From Pyrolobus sp964613695 (GTDB taxonomy: Archaea; Thermoproteota; Thermoprotei_A; Sulfolobales; Pyrodictiaceae), in the NCBI GenBank assembly GCA_964613695.1, contig CAZTIR010000015.1:1-28387 (forward strand): DNA of 28,387 nucleotides, read 5' to 3'. The stretch's first letter is position 1; the number at the start of each line of letters is the position of its first letter. Made by a program: the position numbers and the translations under genes. The notes under the pieces are model-generated. The model did no database searches and was not told where the DNA came from. It saw only the letters and a program-made list of their open reading frames with translations. Below are positions 15,059 through 23,025 of the stretch, piece after piece.

Positions 15059-15298
15059 TTAGGACTGCTTTGCACACTTGTACATCCTTCTAGCTGTGAA
15101 GGAGAAGTCTAAACCGGCCAAGGCGAGGCTAAGAGCCCTCTCTATATACGGTCTGGACGATATATAGAGTGGCGTACGCTCATATGCTTCTATCAAATCC
15201 TCAACCATCTTCCGGAACAAATACTCGAAGAACCTCAGAACGTCGCGCTCGTCTATAAACTCGATATCCGTGCTAGTCTCTTGACGCTCCTTAGTCAT
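15059..15298 (-). CDS. unknown 79-aa helical protein coupled to TFS
   Basis: Not recognised. The protein is acidic at the N-terminus and then predicted mostly helical (ERDVLRFFEYLFRKMVEDLI, YIERALSLALAGLDF), ending in a basic tail with one Cys. ATG 15298 overlaps the TFS stop by 8 nt (ATGACTAA), which points to translational coupling and a real gene. Its place between TFS and PCNA suggests a link to transcription or replication, but the sequence does not show a function. Confidence 0.65.
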   Translation of the reverse strand: MTKERQETSTDIEFIDERDVLRFFEYLFRKMVEDLIEAYERTPLYISSRPYIERALSLALAGLDFSFTARRMYKCAKQS

Positions 15299-15629
15299 AC
15301 TCCCTCCAAACGTAGCCGCACCTCACACACTTATAGAACCTGGTTGGCGGCTCGTCCGCTCTACGCGTCTGCACAACCCAGTAGTAAGCTTCGTCATAGC
15401 CGCACCTGGGGCAGCGTATCTTCACCTTGGGAAGGAGCTTCTCTTCGAGATTCTGTGATATCACTACTAGCTTCTCCTTCTCACTATGCTTTATAGTGGT
15501 CACGAGCAGCCTCGAGGAGGATGCGCCACCAACCTCTTCGCGGTAGCCGCATCTAGGACACACGTAGACGAGCCTCCCGTTCTCGCGTTTAGGCTGCATC
15601 AGCGTACCACAGCGTGGGCAGAATTTCAC
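15291..15629 (-). CDS. tfs: transcription factor S (TFS, TFIIS-like cleavage factor)
   Basis: RNA polymerase cleavage-stimulating factor that rescues backtracked complexes. The protein is about 112 aa with two zinc ribbons: KFCPRCGTLM and YVCPRCGYRE at the N-terminus, and IRCPRCGYDEAYYW with FYKCVRCGYVWREYD at the C-terminus. The catalytic acidic loop RRADEPPTRFYKC is intact, so this is a cleavage-competent type. GTG 15629 gives the usual MKFCPRCG start with GGGTG 6 nt upstream; GTG 15638 is the alternative. It lies between Rpo11 and a small unknown. Confidence 0.93.
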   Translation of the reverse strand: MKFCPRCGTLMQPKRENGRLVYVCPRCGYREEVGGASSSRLLVTTIKHSEKEKLVVISQNLEEKLLPKVKIRCPRCGYDEAYYWVVQTRRADEPPTRFYKCVRCGYVWREYD

Positions 15630-15672
15630 ACCAGACACCCAAAGCGCATTAGTGGGGCACTATGGAACGTTA

Positions 15673-15966
15673 TTAAGCTTCCTCTAGTGCCTTACGGAAC
15701 TCCTCACTAAGCCTAATAATGTCGTTCAGTACATCCCTGAGAACCTCTATGGGCGTGATTGTGCCGTCGGTAGCAAGAACAACCGTGAGACCGCCTATGA
15801 GGGGATGCTCGACCTTATAAGCTGCGTATGTTACGTGAGGCTTCTTTATAGCGAGTTTCACAATAAGATTAGCCATTGTGTGATCCTCGCCCCTAAGCTT
15901 AAACTCTAGTCTATTCCTCGACGCCTTCACTATCTCTATCTTCCTCCCCGACAAGCTTACCACCAC
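15673..15966 (-). CDS. rpo11: RNA polymerase subunit Rpo11 (RpoL)
   Basis: Small assembly subunit of archaeal RNA polymerase, partner of Rpo3. The 97-aa product has the family core NRLEFKLRGEDHTMANLIVK and ThrTyr-Ala-Ala-Tyr-Lys-Val-Glu-His-Pro. GTG 15966 overlaps the DUF2067 gene by 56 nt. TTG 15954 or GTG 15930 would shorten the overlap and still keep the conserved core, so the exact start is open. Confidence 0.94.
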   Translation of the reverse strand: MVVSLSGRKIEIVKASRNRLEFKLRGEDHTMANLIVKLAIKKPHVTYAAYKVEHPLIGGLTVVLATDGTITPIEVLRDVLNDIIRLSEEFRKALEEA

Positions 15967-16582
15967 CCGCGCGGAAGACGACAGCCAGCCTCCTAATTGC
16001 TTGCCTCCACTCTCTCTTCAGCTCAACCTTACCATCCTCAGTCTCTCGGAACACGTCAGCCCTCAACCCCACATCGATAACTACATGAGGCGATACGTCG
16101 AAAGCAGCCGCAACCGCTGCAATCACCCTCTTAGCAGCTGTGCCCTTAACATCGAAACGTATAGCATCTATGACCTCCGCGATCCTAGCAGCCATATCTA
16201 TCACGACATCCGCGGGTGCATTTGTGCGCAACACATTACCCTCTACAAGCTCAGCCTTAAACCCCCTCAACTGGAGGGCCTCTACTAGCGCTTGTGGCGG
16301 GAAAGTGCGCCTAATCTCGCGTACGATGGCATCTATACTAACCTCGCCCTTTCTAGCGAGCGAGTATAGCTCCCAGAGCTCGGAGACCATGCTCTTTATC
16401 CTAAACCAACTATCTCTCACATCAGCCTCGACACCAACGAGAACGATGCTAAGCTTACCATCCCTCTCGGGACGTACCTCGACATATGGGGTTCTCACAG
16501 CCTCCTTCAGCCTCTCGGCGAAACGATCAAGATCAAGGCCGGGAGGCACCCGTATACTATACCGCCGCCATACTAGCGGCAA
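15911..16582 (-). CDS. DUF2067-like protein of unknown function
   Basis: A 223-aa protein, tentatively the archaeal DUF2067 family, judged from its place between csl4 and rpo11 and from general features. It starts MPLVWRRYSIRVPPGLDLDRF, has a middle helical part (IVREIRRTFPPQALVEALQL) and a VIDAIRFDVKGTAAKRVIAA segment, then an acidic tail. No catalytic motif is visible. TTG 16582 sits just after the csl4 stop with GGTAGG before it. The last 19 codons overlap rpo11. A role in RNA processing or transcription is inferred from context only. Confidence 0.6.
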   Translation of the reverse strand: MPLVWRRYSIRVPPGLDLDRFAERLKEAVRTPYVEVRPERDGKLSIVLVGVEADVRDSWFRIKSMVSELWELYSLARKGEVSIDAIVREIRRTFPPQALVEALQLRGFKAELVEGNVLRTNAPADVVIDMAARIAEVIDAIRFDVKGTAAKRVIAAVAAAFDVSPHVVIDVGLRADVFRETEDGKVELKREWRQAIRRLAVVFRAGGGKLVGEEDRDSEGVEE

Positions 16583-16584
16583 CC

Positions 16585-17193
16585 CTACCTACCCTTCTTT
16601 ACGAACAGGTATCCAGTAGCGACTTTTCTACCCTCTCTATTACCGCAGCGCAGGCATACAAGCTGTTGCTGCCCAGGTACACGGTAAAGAGGAGCGCCAC
16701 AGCGCGAACAGAAAGCCGCTATCACGCCAAGGTTACCTTGTTTAATGCCAAGCTGGAATGGATGTTTAGCGTTCAACACACGAGCTCGTATTATATCGCC
16801 TGGTTTAACAACTTCCAAGATACTCTTAACCGGGCGGTCACTAGCCTGCGATACGTGCAGAAAGCCGCTATAGACTCCGTTGTATCGTCTAAGGCGCTCG
16901 TCAGCAAATATCTTTACAAGTACAAGATCCTCGCGTAATAGGCTCAACACGATACCATAGACTATAGAGCCTCTTCGAGGCATACGCGGCTTGCCTAAAG
17001 GATTAATGACTGATACTCGACGCTGATTCCAGTCGAAGAATGCACGACCAACTGTAGCAGCTCTAACACTACCATCCTCGTGCACATAAGCCCCCTCACC
17101 CGGCATGAACTCCTCTAACACGCACAGCGCCTCCCCAGGCACAACAAGACTCCTATGAAGCTCCTCGATAGCCTTACGCGGCTTCTCGCTCAC
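16585..17193 (-). CDS. csl4: exosome RNA-binding subunit Csl4
   Basis: Cap subunit of the archaeal RNA exosome, which recruits substrates and DnaG to the Rrp41-Rrp42 ring. The 202-aa protein has an N-terminal beta domain with VVPGEALCVLEEFMPGEGAY, a central S1-like domain with GFLHVSQ and VKPGDIIRARVL, and a C-terminal zinc ribbon with Cys162, Cys165, Cys180 and Cys183. GTG 17193 follows a GATGGTG stretch by about 7 nt. The gene leads a run that continues into DUF2067 and Rpo11. Confidence 0.93.
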   Translation of the reverse strand: MSEKPRKAIEELHRSLVVPGEALCVLEEFMPGEGAYVHEDGSVRAATVGRAFFDWNQRRVSVINPLGKPRMPRRGSIVYGIVLSLLREDLVLVKIFADERLRRYNGVYSGFLHVSQASDRPVKSILEVVKPGDIIRARVLNAKHPFQLGIKQGNLGVIAAFCSRCGAPLYRVPGQQQLVCLRCGNREGRKVATGYLFVKKGR

Positions 17194-17205
17194 AATTAAA
17201 CACCA

Positions 17206-17529
17206 TCATCTCTCGTCCCAGACGGGCTTCAAAGCCCTTAACTCCTCTAGCATCGACGCCGCTAGGGCGCATAACAACGGTTTGCACGAGAATCGGGGCA
17301 GACGCAAATACCCACGCTTCTCGAGCACGCTGCTAAACTCCTCTGCATCATCGCCGCATACGGTGTAGTAACGCACTTCAAACCTTACACTAGAGTTCAG
17401 GAAAGACTCTACAGCGTTATCCGCGTCACCGCACCAACCCCAGTCTATAAGCTTACAGCCTCTGACGACAAGTAGGCAAGCCACACCCTTTTCAAAACGG
17501 ATTAAGAGGGTGCGCGACTCACGCTTCAA
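17206..17529 (-). CDS. unknown cysteine-rich 107-aa protein coupled to a METTL5-like gene
   Basis: Not recognised. The protein has six cysteines, none in CX2C pairs, a Trp-rich WGWCGD segment near residue 31, and a helical C-terminus (LLCALAASMLEELRALKP). TTG 17529 overlaps the methyltransferase stop as TTGA, so translation is probably coupled. It ends 12 nt before csl4. It could be a partner of the methyltransferase, but it has no Trm112-like zinc motif. Spaced cysteines in a hyperthermophile may mean disulfides. Confidence 0.6.
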   Translation of the reverse strand: MKRESRTLLIRFEKGVACLLVVRGCKLIDWGWCGDADNAVESFLNSSVRFEVRYYTVCGDDAEEFSSVLEKRGYLRLPRFSCKPLLCALAASMLEELRALKPVWDER

Positions 17530-18152
17530 AAGCCTCTACACCTCTCACGAGATACGAGAATGGCGACAACTCTTGTACGGTGGATCCTACGCCTATGCTC
17601 CTCGAGGAACTGTGGTATCCGCTGCCAAGCCTCAAAGAGCACAACCGGTTTGCAACCCGTTTTAGACTCAACAGCTCCTATCAGGCCATCACTCCAAGCA
17701 TGGATAGAGACTATGACATCGGCTACACTTAAACCGGCTTTTAGGAAGTCAATATCTAGCCCACGCCTCGACCTTATACCGAAGGGCGGGTTCATGACTA
17801 CAAGGTTGACGCTACGCAGTGGGGGTTTAAGAGCATCCGATACCACGAAATCGACTAGAACGTCGTAACCCTCTCTCCTCATAAAATCCCTGGCTATGCG
17901 TACCGCTAAAGGGTCTATCTCGATGCAGGCTATGTAGGAGGCGAGGTTAAGGAGGGCTAGCGCATACGCCAGCATACCAGTACCGCAGCCGAAATCCGCC
18001 ACAACTCGTCTCCTGAGACCAAGGAGCGACATACGCGTTACGAGCTCGGCTGCTACCTCGGAATCTGTAACATACTGTTCTAGCCGTGGTTTCGGCTTGG
18101 GGAAACCGGGTACGCGTGATAACAGCATCGCTACGCTGCGCTTGTTTAGCAT
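17526..18152 (-). CDS. METTL5-like class I RNA methyltransferase
   Basis: Probable N6-adenine RNA methyltransferase. Human METTL5 modifies 18S rRNA; the archaeal target is inferred to be small-subunit rRNA. The 208-aa protein begins with the family's KPRLEQYVTDSEVAAEL, then the SAM motif VVADFGCGTGMLAYA, an acidic CIEIDPLAV, and the catalytic NPPFG in VMNPPFGIRSRRG. VSIHAW follows, as in METTL5 (YSIH). ATG 18152 is preceded by GGTGA. It starts 6 nt after dph2. Confidence 0.82.
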   Translation of the reverse strand: MLNKRSVAMLLSRVPGFPKPKPRLEQYVTDSEVAAELVTRMSLLGLRRRVVADFGCGTGMLAYALALLNLASYIACIEIDPLAVRIARDFMRREGYDVLVDFVVSDALKPPLRSVNLVVMNPPFGIRSRRGLDIDFLKAGLSVADVIVSIHAWSDGLIGAVESKTGCKPVVLFEAWQRIPQFLEEHRRRIHRTRVVAILVSRERCRGF

Positions 18153-18158
18153 GAAGCG

Positions 18159-19130
18159 TCACCAGGGGAATCTTATCCTAGGCTCTACGCCCAGGAGGTA
18201 GTAGAGCTCGCCGGGAGTCAACACGGGTCGCGAATAGCTCGAAGCGTCCTCGATTGCGATACGGGGGCACGACGTTACCACGAACGCGTCAACATCTCTT
18301 ATGCTGTCGAGGTCTCGTATCAGTGTCCTAGCAGAAAAGTATACCCGGTACTCAAATCCCCTGCTAGCTAGTATACGCTTCACCCTCTCGACTATACCCG
18401 GCCTAAACTGGCCGAGTCTAACCCCAGCTATTATACCCCAACGCCTTGCATCCCTCGCATCCAGAACCCTACCGTACCGTACTCTCAAAACCTGCTCAAC
18501 AAAACCTGTAATGTCATCCACCTCTCCAGTCTCCTTAGCCAGAATTATCCTCTTCTCAGCGTGAACCGCCAACCCCAAGCCTAGCCCATGGAACCTACTC
18601 CCAAGTACAAGGTAAGCATTTACATCCAGACGCTCTAGCCCGTAGAAGAAGCAGCCTAGAATAGGCCTAGCGTCTACAACATCAACGTCACGCGCGCCTT
18701 TCAGCATAGAGTATAGCCTTCGCGCAATGAGCTCAAACTGGGGCGTGTATGCTACCGCTACTCTAAGCCCCTTAGCGACGCTAGCCACACTTGATGCAAG
18801 CTTGTTCACCATAGAGTCGTTCGGAGGATAACGTAGCGGCACATAGACTACCTTGACACCGTTGCACTCCGTTATAGGGTACAAGGGGTAAGGGTAATGC
18901 CCCACGTGGACGACTACCTGGAAGCCTAGGAGGCTGGCTTCACACGCCAATGTTTCGCACGCGCCGTAACTAGGCTCTAAGCGGAAAGCGACGTCCGCAC
19001 CCATATCCTCAAGTATACTCGCCAGATCATCCTCTAGATGCTTGAATCCTTCAGGAAGCTCTACTAGCACGCGTTTACCGTTAAACAAGTATGCGTACCT
19101 ACCAAGCTCTTGGAGTAGGGTGCCCCTCAC
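18159..19130 (-). CDS. dph2: diphthamide synthase subunit Dph2
   Basis: First enzyme of diphthamide synthesis, which moves the aminocarboxypropyl group of SAM to a histidine of elongation factor 2 using a [4Fe-4S] cluster. The 323-aa protein carries the three expected cluster cysteines: Cys58 in SYGACE, Cys160 in ILGCFFYG and Cys288 in VVTSCPRIAIED. GTG 19130 overlaps the L10e stop as GTGA. Co-expression with ribosomal protein L10e suits its role in translation. Confidence 0.93.
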   Translation of the reverse strand: MRGTLLQELGRYAYLFNGKRVLVELPEGFKHLEDDLASILEDMGADVAFRLEPSYGACETLACEASLLGFQVVVHVGHYPYPLYPITECNGVKVVYVPLRYPPNDSMVNKLASSVASVAKGLRVAVAYTPQFELIARRLYSMLKGARDVDVVDARPILGCFFYGLERLDVNAYLVLGSRFHGLGLGLAVHAEKRIILAKETGEVDDITGFVEQVLRVRYGRVLDARDARRWGIIAGVRLGQFRPGIVERVKRILASRGFEYRVYFSARTLIRDLDSIRDVDAFVVTSCPRIAIEDASSYSRPVLTPGELYYLLGVEPRIRFPW

Positions 19131-19666
19131 TGCGGCTTAAGCCCCTCTTTCAAGGGTATAACACGGATACGTGTAGGTAGCGGCAGTTTCGAGCCGCCAA
19201 CCCTTAACGCCTCCTTAGCCGCCTCTAGGTGCTCCTTCTTCACACGAACCTCCAACACCACCTGGCCAGGCTCTACGCGAGCAGCCGTCCCCACGGGTTT
19301 ACCGAAGGCGAGCCTCATACCCTCCTGTAGCCTATCCGCACCCGCGAAAGCCATCATCTTATGCTCCCTGAGCACATGGTGCGGATATACTCGGACGCGG
19401 AAGAAGTAGTTCTGCTCGCCCACATCGCTCGAGAGATATTTGTGCACCATTACGCGCGCCGCCTCGAGCGCATTGTGGCGTATCTGACCCCTCTCCAGCA
19501 CGTACAGCTCTACTGCATAATCGTAGTCGCCGTGGGGGTTGCCCATCACGAACTTCGAGATCTTAGGTGGGGGTACGCCGTGAATGTACTCTTTACGCGT
19601 ATAGGGGGGACCCGAGAGGTTCTTACTACGTCTCTTCGTGTAACACCTGGCGGGTTTAAGCGGCAT
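19127..19666 (-). CDS. rpl10e: 50S ribosomal protein L10e (uL16)
   Basis: Large-subunit protein near the A-site tRNA. The 179-aa length is typical. It has MPLKPARCYTKRRSKN, the PPPKISKFVMGN segment, ALEAARVMVHKYL and FRVRVYPHHVLREHKMM, and a C-terminal KLPLPTRIRVIPL. ATG 19666 gives the standard N-terminus. A TATA-like sequence about 30-40 nt upstream (AAGCTTTTGAAG at 19694-19705) overlaps the end of the preceding gene. Confidence 0.97.
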   Translation of the reverse strand: MPLKPARCYTKRRSKNLSGPPYTRKEYIHGVPPPKISKFVMGNPHGDYDYAVELYVLERGQIRHNALEAARVMVHKYLSSDVGEQNYFFRVRVYPHHVLREHKMMAFAGADRLQEGMRLAFGKPVGTAARVEPGQVVLEVRVKKEHLEAAKEALRVGGSKLPLPTRIRVIPLKEGLKPQ

Positions 19667-19693
19667 TCTAGACGACCCAGTCTCACACTAACC

Positions 19694-19705
19694 TTAACCC
19701 TTCAA
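19694..19705 (-). promoter_or_regulatory. TATA-like box for rpl10e
   Basis: On the minus strand AAGCTTTTGAAG lies about 30-40 nt before ATG 19666, partly in the short spacer after the THUMP methyltransferase gene. It may let rpl10e and dph2 be transcribed separately. Weak evidence. Confidence 0.35.
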
Positions 19706-19709
19706 AAGC

Positions 19710-20738
19710 TTAATGCGATATCACGAGTATCTCCGGCCATAAGCTTCCATGCGCTACGCGCCGCTCATGCACAAGTCTAAGCCCCAATTTGCCGACCACC
19801 TGCTTGACATGCTCATGCTCTGTAGTAATCATTACGAGGCGCTTGAAGTCTATCTTGGCCGCCTCTTTGAGGAAGTCCGTGTAGAGCTCCCGGATTAGCC
19901 TAGGATTCCCTAGCCTAATCCCATAGGGCGGGTTTAAGACAATGCGATCAACACGCTTGAAGTGCTTAGAGATCATTCTAGCATCTATGACTCCGAATTC
20001 CAGTCTCGTGATAACCCTGGCTGCCGCTGCATTAAGCTTAGCTCCCCGCACGTGAACGCTATTGAAGTCTGTGCAATAGCCTCTAGAGGATTCGAAAAAC
20101 AACAATGCCTCTATCGGTATTGTACCGCCCCCGCACATGGGATCAAGTATCGCCTCGCCATCCACCATACCACTGAGGACTATCATTGCATAGGCTAGAG
20201 TGGGTTTAAGAGCAGCAGGATGCTCATACACCCTGTACCCCCTACGATGCCATGAAAGGTCTCCACCCAGCTCCACCGATACATAGAGACGGTCGAACAT
20301 CACATCAACCGCTATGATGACGTTAGGGTGGTTCAGGTCCACGGGTGGTCGTTCACCAAACCTGCTCCTCACCCTAGATATCACCGCATCGCCTGCAACA
20401 CGAGCCACATCTAGTGATGTGAACTCGTGTGTACCGACTCTCTCGGCTCTTACAGCGAAAGATGTTCTCGGAGTTATGTATTCTTCGAGTGGAAGGGCCT
20501 CTATAAACTCGCGTATATCATCCAAGCATGCTGTGTCAGGGCATACTGTACCTTCTCCGAGTAATAGACGGGCACGGTGTATAGACCTGAGCGTCTCCAC
20601 CTTGTAGAGCTTGTCGTCCGGGACATAGGCTATGACCCGGCCTCGATTCCTAGAAGCATCTTGAACCTCTGCCGACAGCCTAGCTCTAATCTCTTCGGCG
20701 GCTATATCCTCGATACCAGGATTCGTCGTGAATATCAT
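19710..20738 (-). CDS. THUMP-type tRNA guanine-N2 methyltransferase (Trm14/Trm11-like)
   Basis: SAM-dependent tRNA methyltransferase, probably forming N2-methylguanosine at position 6 (Trm14) or 10 (Trm11/TrmG10). The 342-aa protein begins MIFTTNPGIEDIAAEEI. An N-terminal THUMP-like RNA-binding region comes first, then DLSWHRRGYRVYEHPAALKP. The Rossmann domain has DPMCGGGTIPIEALL and the catalytic NPPYG in VLNPPYGIRLG. ATG 20738 overlaps the TrmJ stop as ATGA; the frame is open upstream to 20900 but that part lies inside trmJ. Position of the modified base cannot be read from sequence. Confidence 0.83.
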   Translation of the reverse strand: MIFTTNPGIEDIAAEEIRARLSAEVQDASRNRGRVIAYVPDDKLYKVETLRSIHRARLLLGEGTVCPDTACLDDIREFIEALPLEEYITPRTSFAVRAERVGTHEFTSLDVARVAGDAVISRVRSRFGERPPVDLNHPNVIIAVDVMFDRLYVSVELGGDLSWHRRGYRVYEHPAALKPTLAYAMIVLSGMVDGEAILDPMCGGGTIPIEALLFFESSRGYCTDFNSVHVRGAKLNAAAARVITRLEFGVIDARMISKHFKRVDRIVLNPPYGIRLGNPRLIRELYTDFLKEAAKIDFKRLVMITTEHEHVKQVVGKLGLRLVHERRVAHGSLWPEILVISH

Positions 20739-21487
20739 GCGAGGCACTCGTCCACCCCTAGTCTCTTTACAAGCCTCTTGACAAAGTATGCTATACCACT
20801 CGCCTCGCCTGCAGTCAATCCGCTCTTGAAGAGGAGGTGTCGGAGAGCAGCCTTCACTTGCTGGATCCGTTGATCGGTGACCACCTTCTCCGCAATGCAC
20901 TCCAAGCGCTGTGCAAGCTTTCTCAATAGCTCCTCGTTAGCGGGCTCGACACGGAATTGCGATTCTTGCAGCCTCGTGGCCTTGTAGAGTTCGTATAGTA
21001 TTATGGCTACTGCGTGCGAGAGGTTAAGCACCGGGTATTCTACGTTAGCCGGGATAGATACGAGAACATCGCACAATGCTATCTCGTCACGTGTAAGGCC
21101 AACACTCTCACGCCCGAAAACCACGGCAACCTTTCTGAACCTGGTGGCAAGTGCTGCAAAATCCCAAGGCGTTAGAGGATGGCGGAGTACATCACTACGT
21201 TGCCCAACCTTCGCTGATGTACATGCACTGAAGTCCACACCGCGCAGCGCATCTTCTAGCCTCTCGACGATCACAGCACGTGCTAGGAAATCGCGCGCGT
21301 GGGCAGCGAAACGGATCGCTAGCTCGTCATCGAGTCTGGCTACCGGCTTAACTAGGAATAATTCATCCGCACTGAAGTTCTTGGCTAGCCGTGCAACCGA
21401 GCCAAGGTTTATCGGGCCCTCAACGCCGACAAGTACGAGCCTCAATACTGGCCTGCTTTGAGGCTCAACACGCTTCACTCTACTCAC
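20735..21487 (-). CDS. trmJ: TrmJ-like tRNA 2'-O-methyltransferase (SpoU family)
   Basis: SPOUT enzyme probably methylating the ribose at tRNA position 32. The product is about 250 aa and has the three SpoU motifs: VEGPINLGSVARLAKNF, VVFGRESVGLTRDE and ANVEYPVLNLSHAVAIILYEL. A C-terminal helical extension of about 80 residues matches TrmJ. GTG 21487 has AAGGAG close upstream (5-nt gap from GGAG), better than TTG 21502. It starts inside the ksgA end and couples by ATGA to the next tRNA methyltransferase. Confidence 0.85.
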   Translation of the reverse strand: MSRVKRVEPQSRPVLRLVLVGVEGPINLGSVARLAKNFSADELFLVKPVARLDDELAIRFAAHARDFLARAVIVERLEDALRGVDFSACTSAKVGQRSDVLRHPLTPWDFAALATRFRKVAVVFGRESVGLTRDEIALCDVLVSIPANVEYPVLNLSHAVAIILYELYKATRLQESQFRVEPANEELLRKLAQRLECIAEKVVTDQRIQQVKAALRHLLFKSGLTAGEASGIAYFVKRLVKRLGVDECLA

Positions 21488-22292
21488 TACATCTCCTTGC
21501 AATGTCTAACACCTCCTCCGGCGTCAGCTCGTAGACCCTACGCTCACCCAAGTTGGGTAGGACGATACCACAACAAGCTCTAACAACCTTTATAGCCCTC
21601 TTATTCCGCTGCGAGAATAAACACCTCGTAACGTTCTCAACGCGTTCAGCTTCAACCGGGCTTATAGCATCATCCCTCATTCTGAGAACAACCACCTGGG
21701 AATATACTTCAGGGGGCGGGTAGAAGCTTGAAGGGGGGTAAACACCGCCTAGCTCAACACGGTACACGAGCTGCACAAGGACGGTTATCCTGCCGTAGGC
21801 GCCCGTTCCCGCCTTAGCAGCGAGCCTAGAGGCAACCTCCTTCTGCACGGTCAACACTGACAACCCGGGCCTAAGGTGCTTAACCATGTGTGATAGGAAG
21901 GGCCCCGTGATGGAATAGGGTAGGTTCGAGGCCAGGCAATCCGCTGAAGCTGTGTACTCGAGTATATCGCCTATAACAAAATCTATGTTTGGATGCTCCT
22001 CGGCAACCTCACGCAAAATACTAGAGAAACGATAATCTATCTCGATGCCGTTAACATAACTCACACGATCAGCTAGACTAACGCTCAACACGCCCAACCC
22101 GGCTCCAACCTCGAGAACCGTTCTACATCCTTCAACTCTGCTGGACACTTCCTTCAAGAGCCTAGGCTCTATTGCAAAATTTTGGCCCAGATTATGCCTG
22201 GGCCTCCCTATTCTCCTCAACTGCCTCTTTACCCACTCGCGCAGCGCCCTCTTCTCCGCTAGAGGGGGTCTCAATACCGCCAACCTCTTCAT
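21480..22292 (-). CDS. ksgA: 16S rRNA dimethyladenosine transferase KsgA/Dim1
   Basis: Makes the two N6,N6-dimethyladenosines near the 3' end of 16S rRNA and checks small-subunit assembly. The 270-aa product has RHNLGQNFAIEP, LEVGAGLGVLSV (SAM motif), the catalytic NLPYSITGP, and a C-terminal helical domain with SQRNKRAIK. The start at ATG 22292 lies 101 nt inside the DUF655 gene. Internal TTGs at 22283 and 22274 would shorten the overlap slightly. The rpo4-DUF655-ksgA order is a common archaeal arrangement. Confidence 0.93.
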   Translation of the reverse strand: MKRLAVLRPPLAEKRALREWVKRQLRRIGRPRHNLGQNFAIEPRLLKEVSSRVEGCRTVLEVGAGLGVLSVSLADRVSYVNGIEIDYRFSSILREVAEEHPNIDFVIGDILEYTASADCLASNLPYSITGPFLSHMVKHLRPGLSVLTVQKEVASRLAAKAGTGAYGRITVLVQLVYRVELGGVYPPSSFYPPPEVYSQVVVLRMRDDAISPVEAERVENVTRCLFSQRNKRAIKVVRACCGIVLPNLGERRVYELTPEEVLDIARRCSE

Positions 22293-22938
22293 ACAACTTG
22301 CTTAATATCCCAATAACTACTATATCACGACGCTTTCTAGCCTTTGGAGGAGGATTGACGAAAATATAGTACCTCTCGTCGCCTCTGAGCTCGCGGAGAA
22401 TGCGCTCCGATATAACCTTCACCGGGTCTATCCTCACACGCCTCTTAATATCCTCGAAGGATTCGAAAGGCTTCCGTGCACGCTCCTCAAGAATCTTCAT
22501 CATAGTCTTCTTGCCTATGCCTGGCAGCAACTCGAGCATATGGAAACGTATGTTGATGGGAGGCGCGACGTTAAAGAAGTGCACAAATACCCGCTCCCTA
22601 CTCTTAACAACCTCTGGTATGATCTCCTCGAGTTTCGACCGCGCATATGGGGAGAGCTCCTCATAGTCTATGAATACTATGCTACACTCCTTCACAGCAG
22701 CCTTCTCACCGACAAGCGGTACACGCTCACCAATCTGCATCTCCACATCAATATCGTATCTCGGCAGAGCCTCCATTAGAGTGAAATAATAGGCGCCCAG
22801 AAGCTGGAGGAAATCCTGCTCGCGGTGCTCGCGGTGCCTATCATCGGGATTAGGCGGCCTAAAGTCTAGTATATAAGCTTCGGGTTCCGGCGGCTCTCTG
22901 CAGCGCCGCCTACGCGCTCCACGACGTTTTACTCTCAA
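22192..22938 (-). CDS. DUF655 family putative nucleic-acid-binding protein
   Basis: A 248-aa member of archaeal DUF655. An arginine-rich N-terminus leads into PEPEAYILDFRPPN. An OB-like beta region with EMQIGERVPL follows, and a helix-hairpin-helix lies at LELLPGIGKKTMMKIL with KPFESFEDIKRRV after it. The hairpin suggests DNA or RNA binding; the exact role is unknown. TTG 22938 is the longest start, with a GGGG-containing stretch upstream. The C-terminal tail is acidic and low in complexity, and it is encoded in the stretch shared with ksgA. Confidence 0.85.
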   Translation of the reverse strand: MRVKRRGARRRRCREPPEPEAYILDFRPPNPDDRHREHREQDFLQLLGAYYFTLMEALPRYDIDVEMQIGERVPLVGEKAAVKECSIVFIDYEELSPYARSKLEEIIPEVVKSRERVFVHFFNVAPPINIRFHMLELLPGIGKKTMMKILEERARKPFESFEDIKRRVRIDPVKVISERILRELRGDERYYIFVNPPPKARKRRDIVVIGILSKLYEEVGGIETPSSGEEGAARVGKEAVEENREAQA

Positions 22939-23025
22939 AATCCCAGTCCCCTAGTATCACAGTCACAACATGGACTAAAATGATGTTAACCAGCTAAACT
23001 AGACTGACGCAAATTACCCCAAAGC

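Noticed and set aside
16140..16938. Long plus-strand open frames at 16140-16619 and 16486-16938
   Set aside because: They are antisense to DUF2067 and csl4, are Ser/Thr/Arg-rich, and have no family features.
20739..20900. Upstream extension of the THUMP methyltransferase frame to 20900
   Set aside because: It lies wholly inside trmJ, the added residues are compositionally odd, and ATG 20738 with an ATGA overlap gives a normal start.
21003..21461. Plus-strand open frame of 152 codons
   Set aside because: It is antisense to the well-supported trmJ gene; Ser/Arg-rich shadow.
22980..23007. C/D-box-like sequence (ATGATGT then CTGA 17 nt later) between DUF655 and rpo4
   Set aside because: The C box has a mismatch and there is no C'/D' half or terminal stem, so it is not a convincing sRNA.
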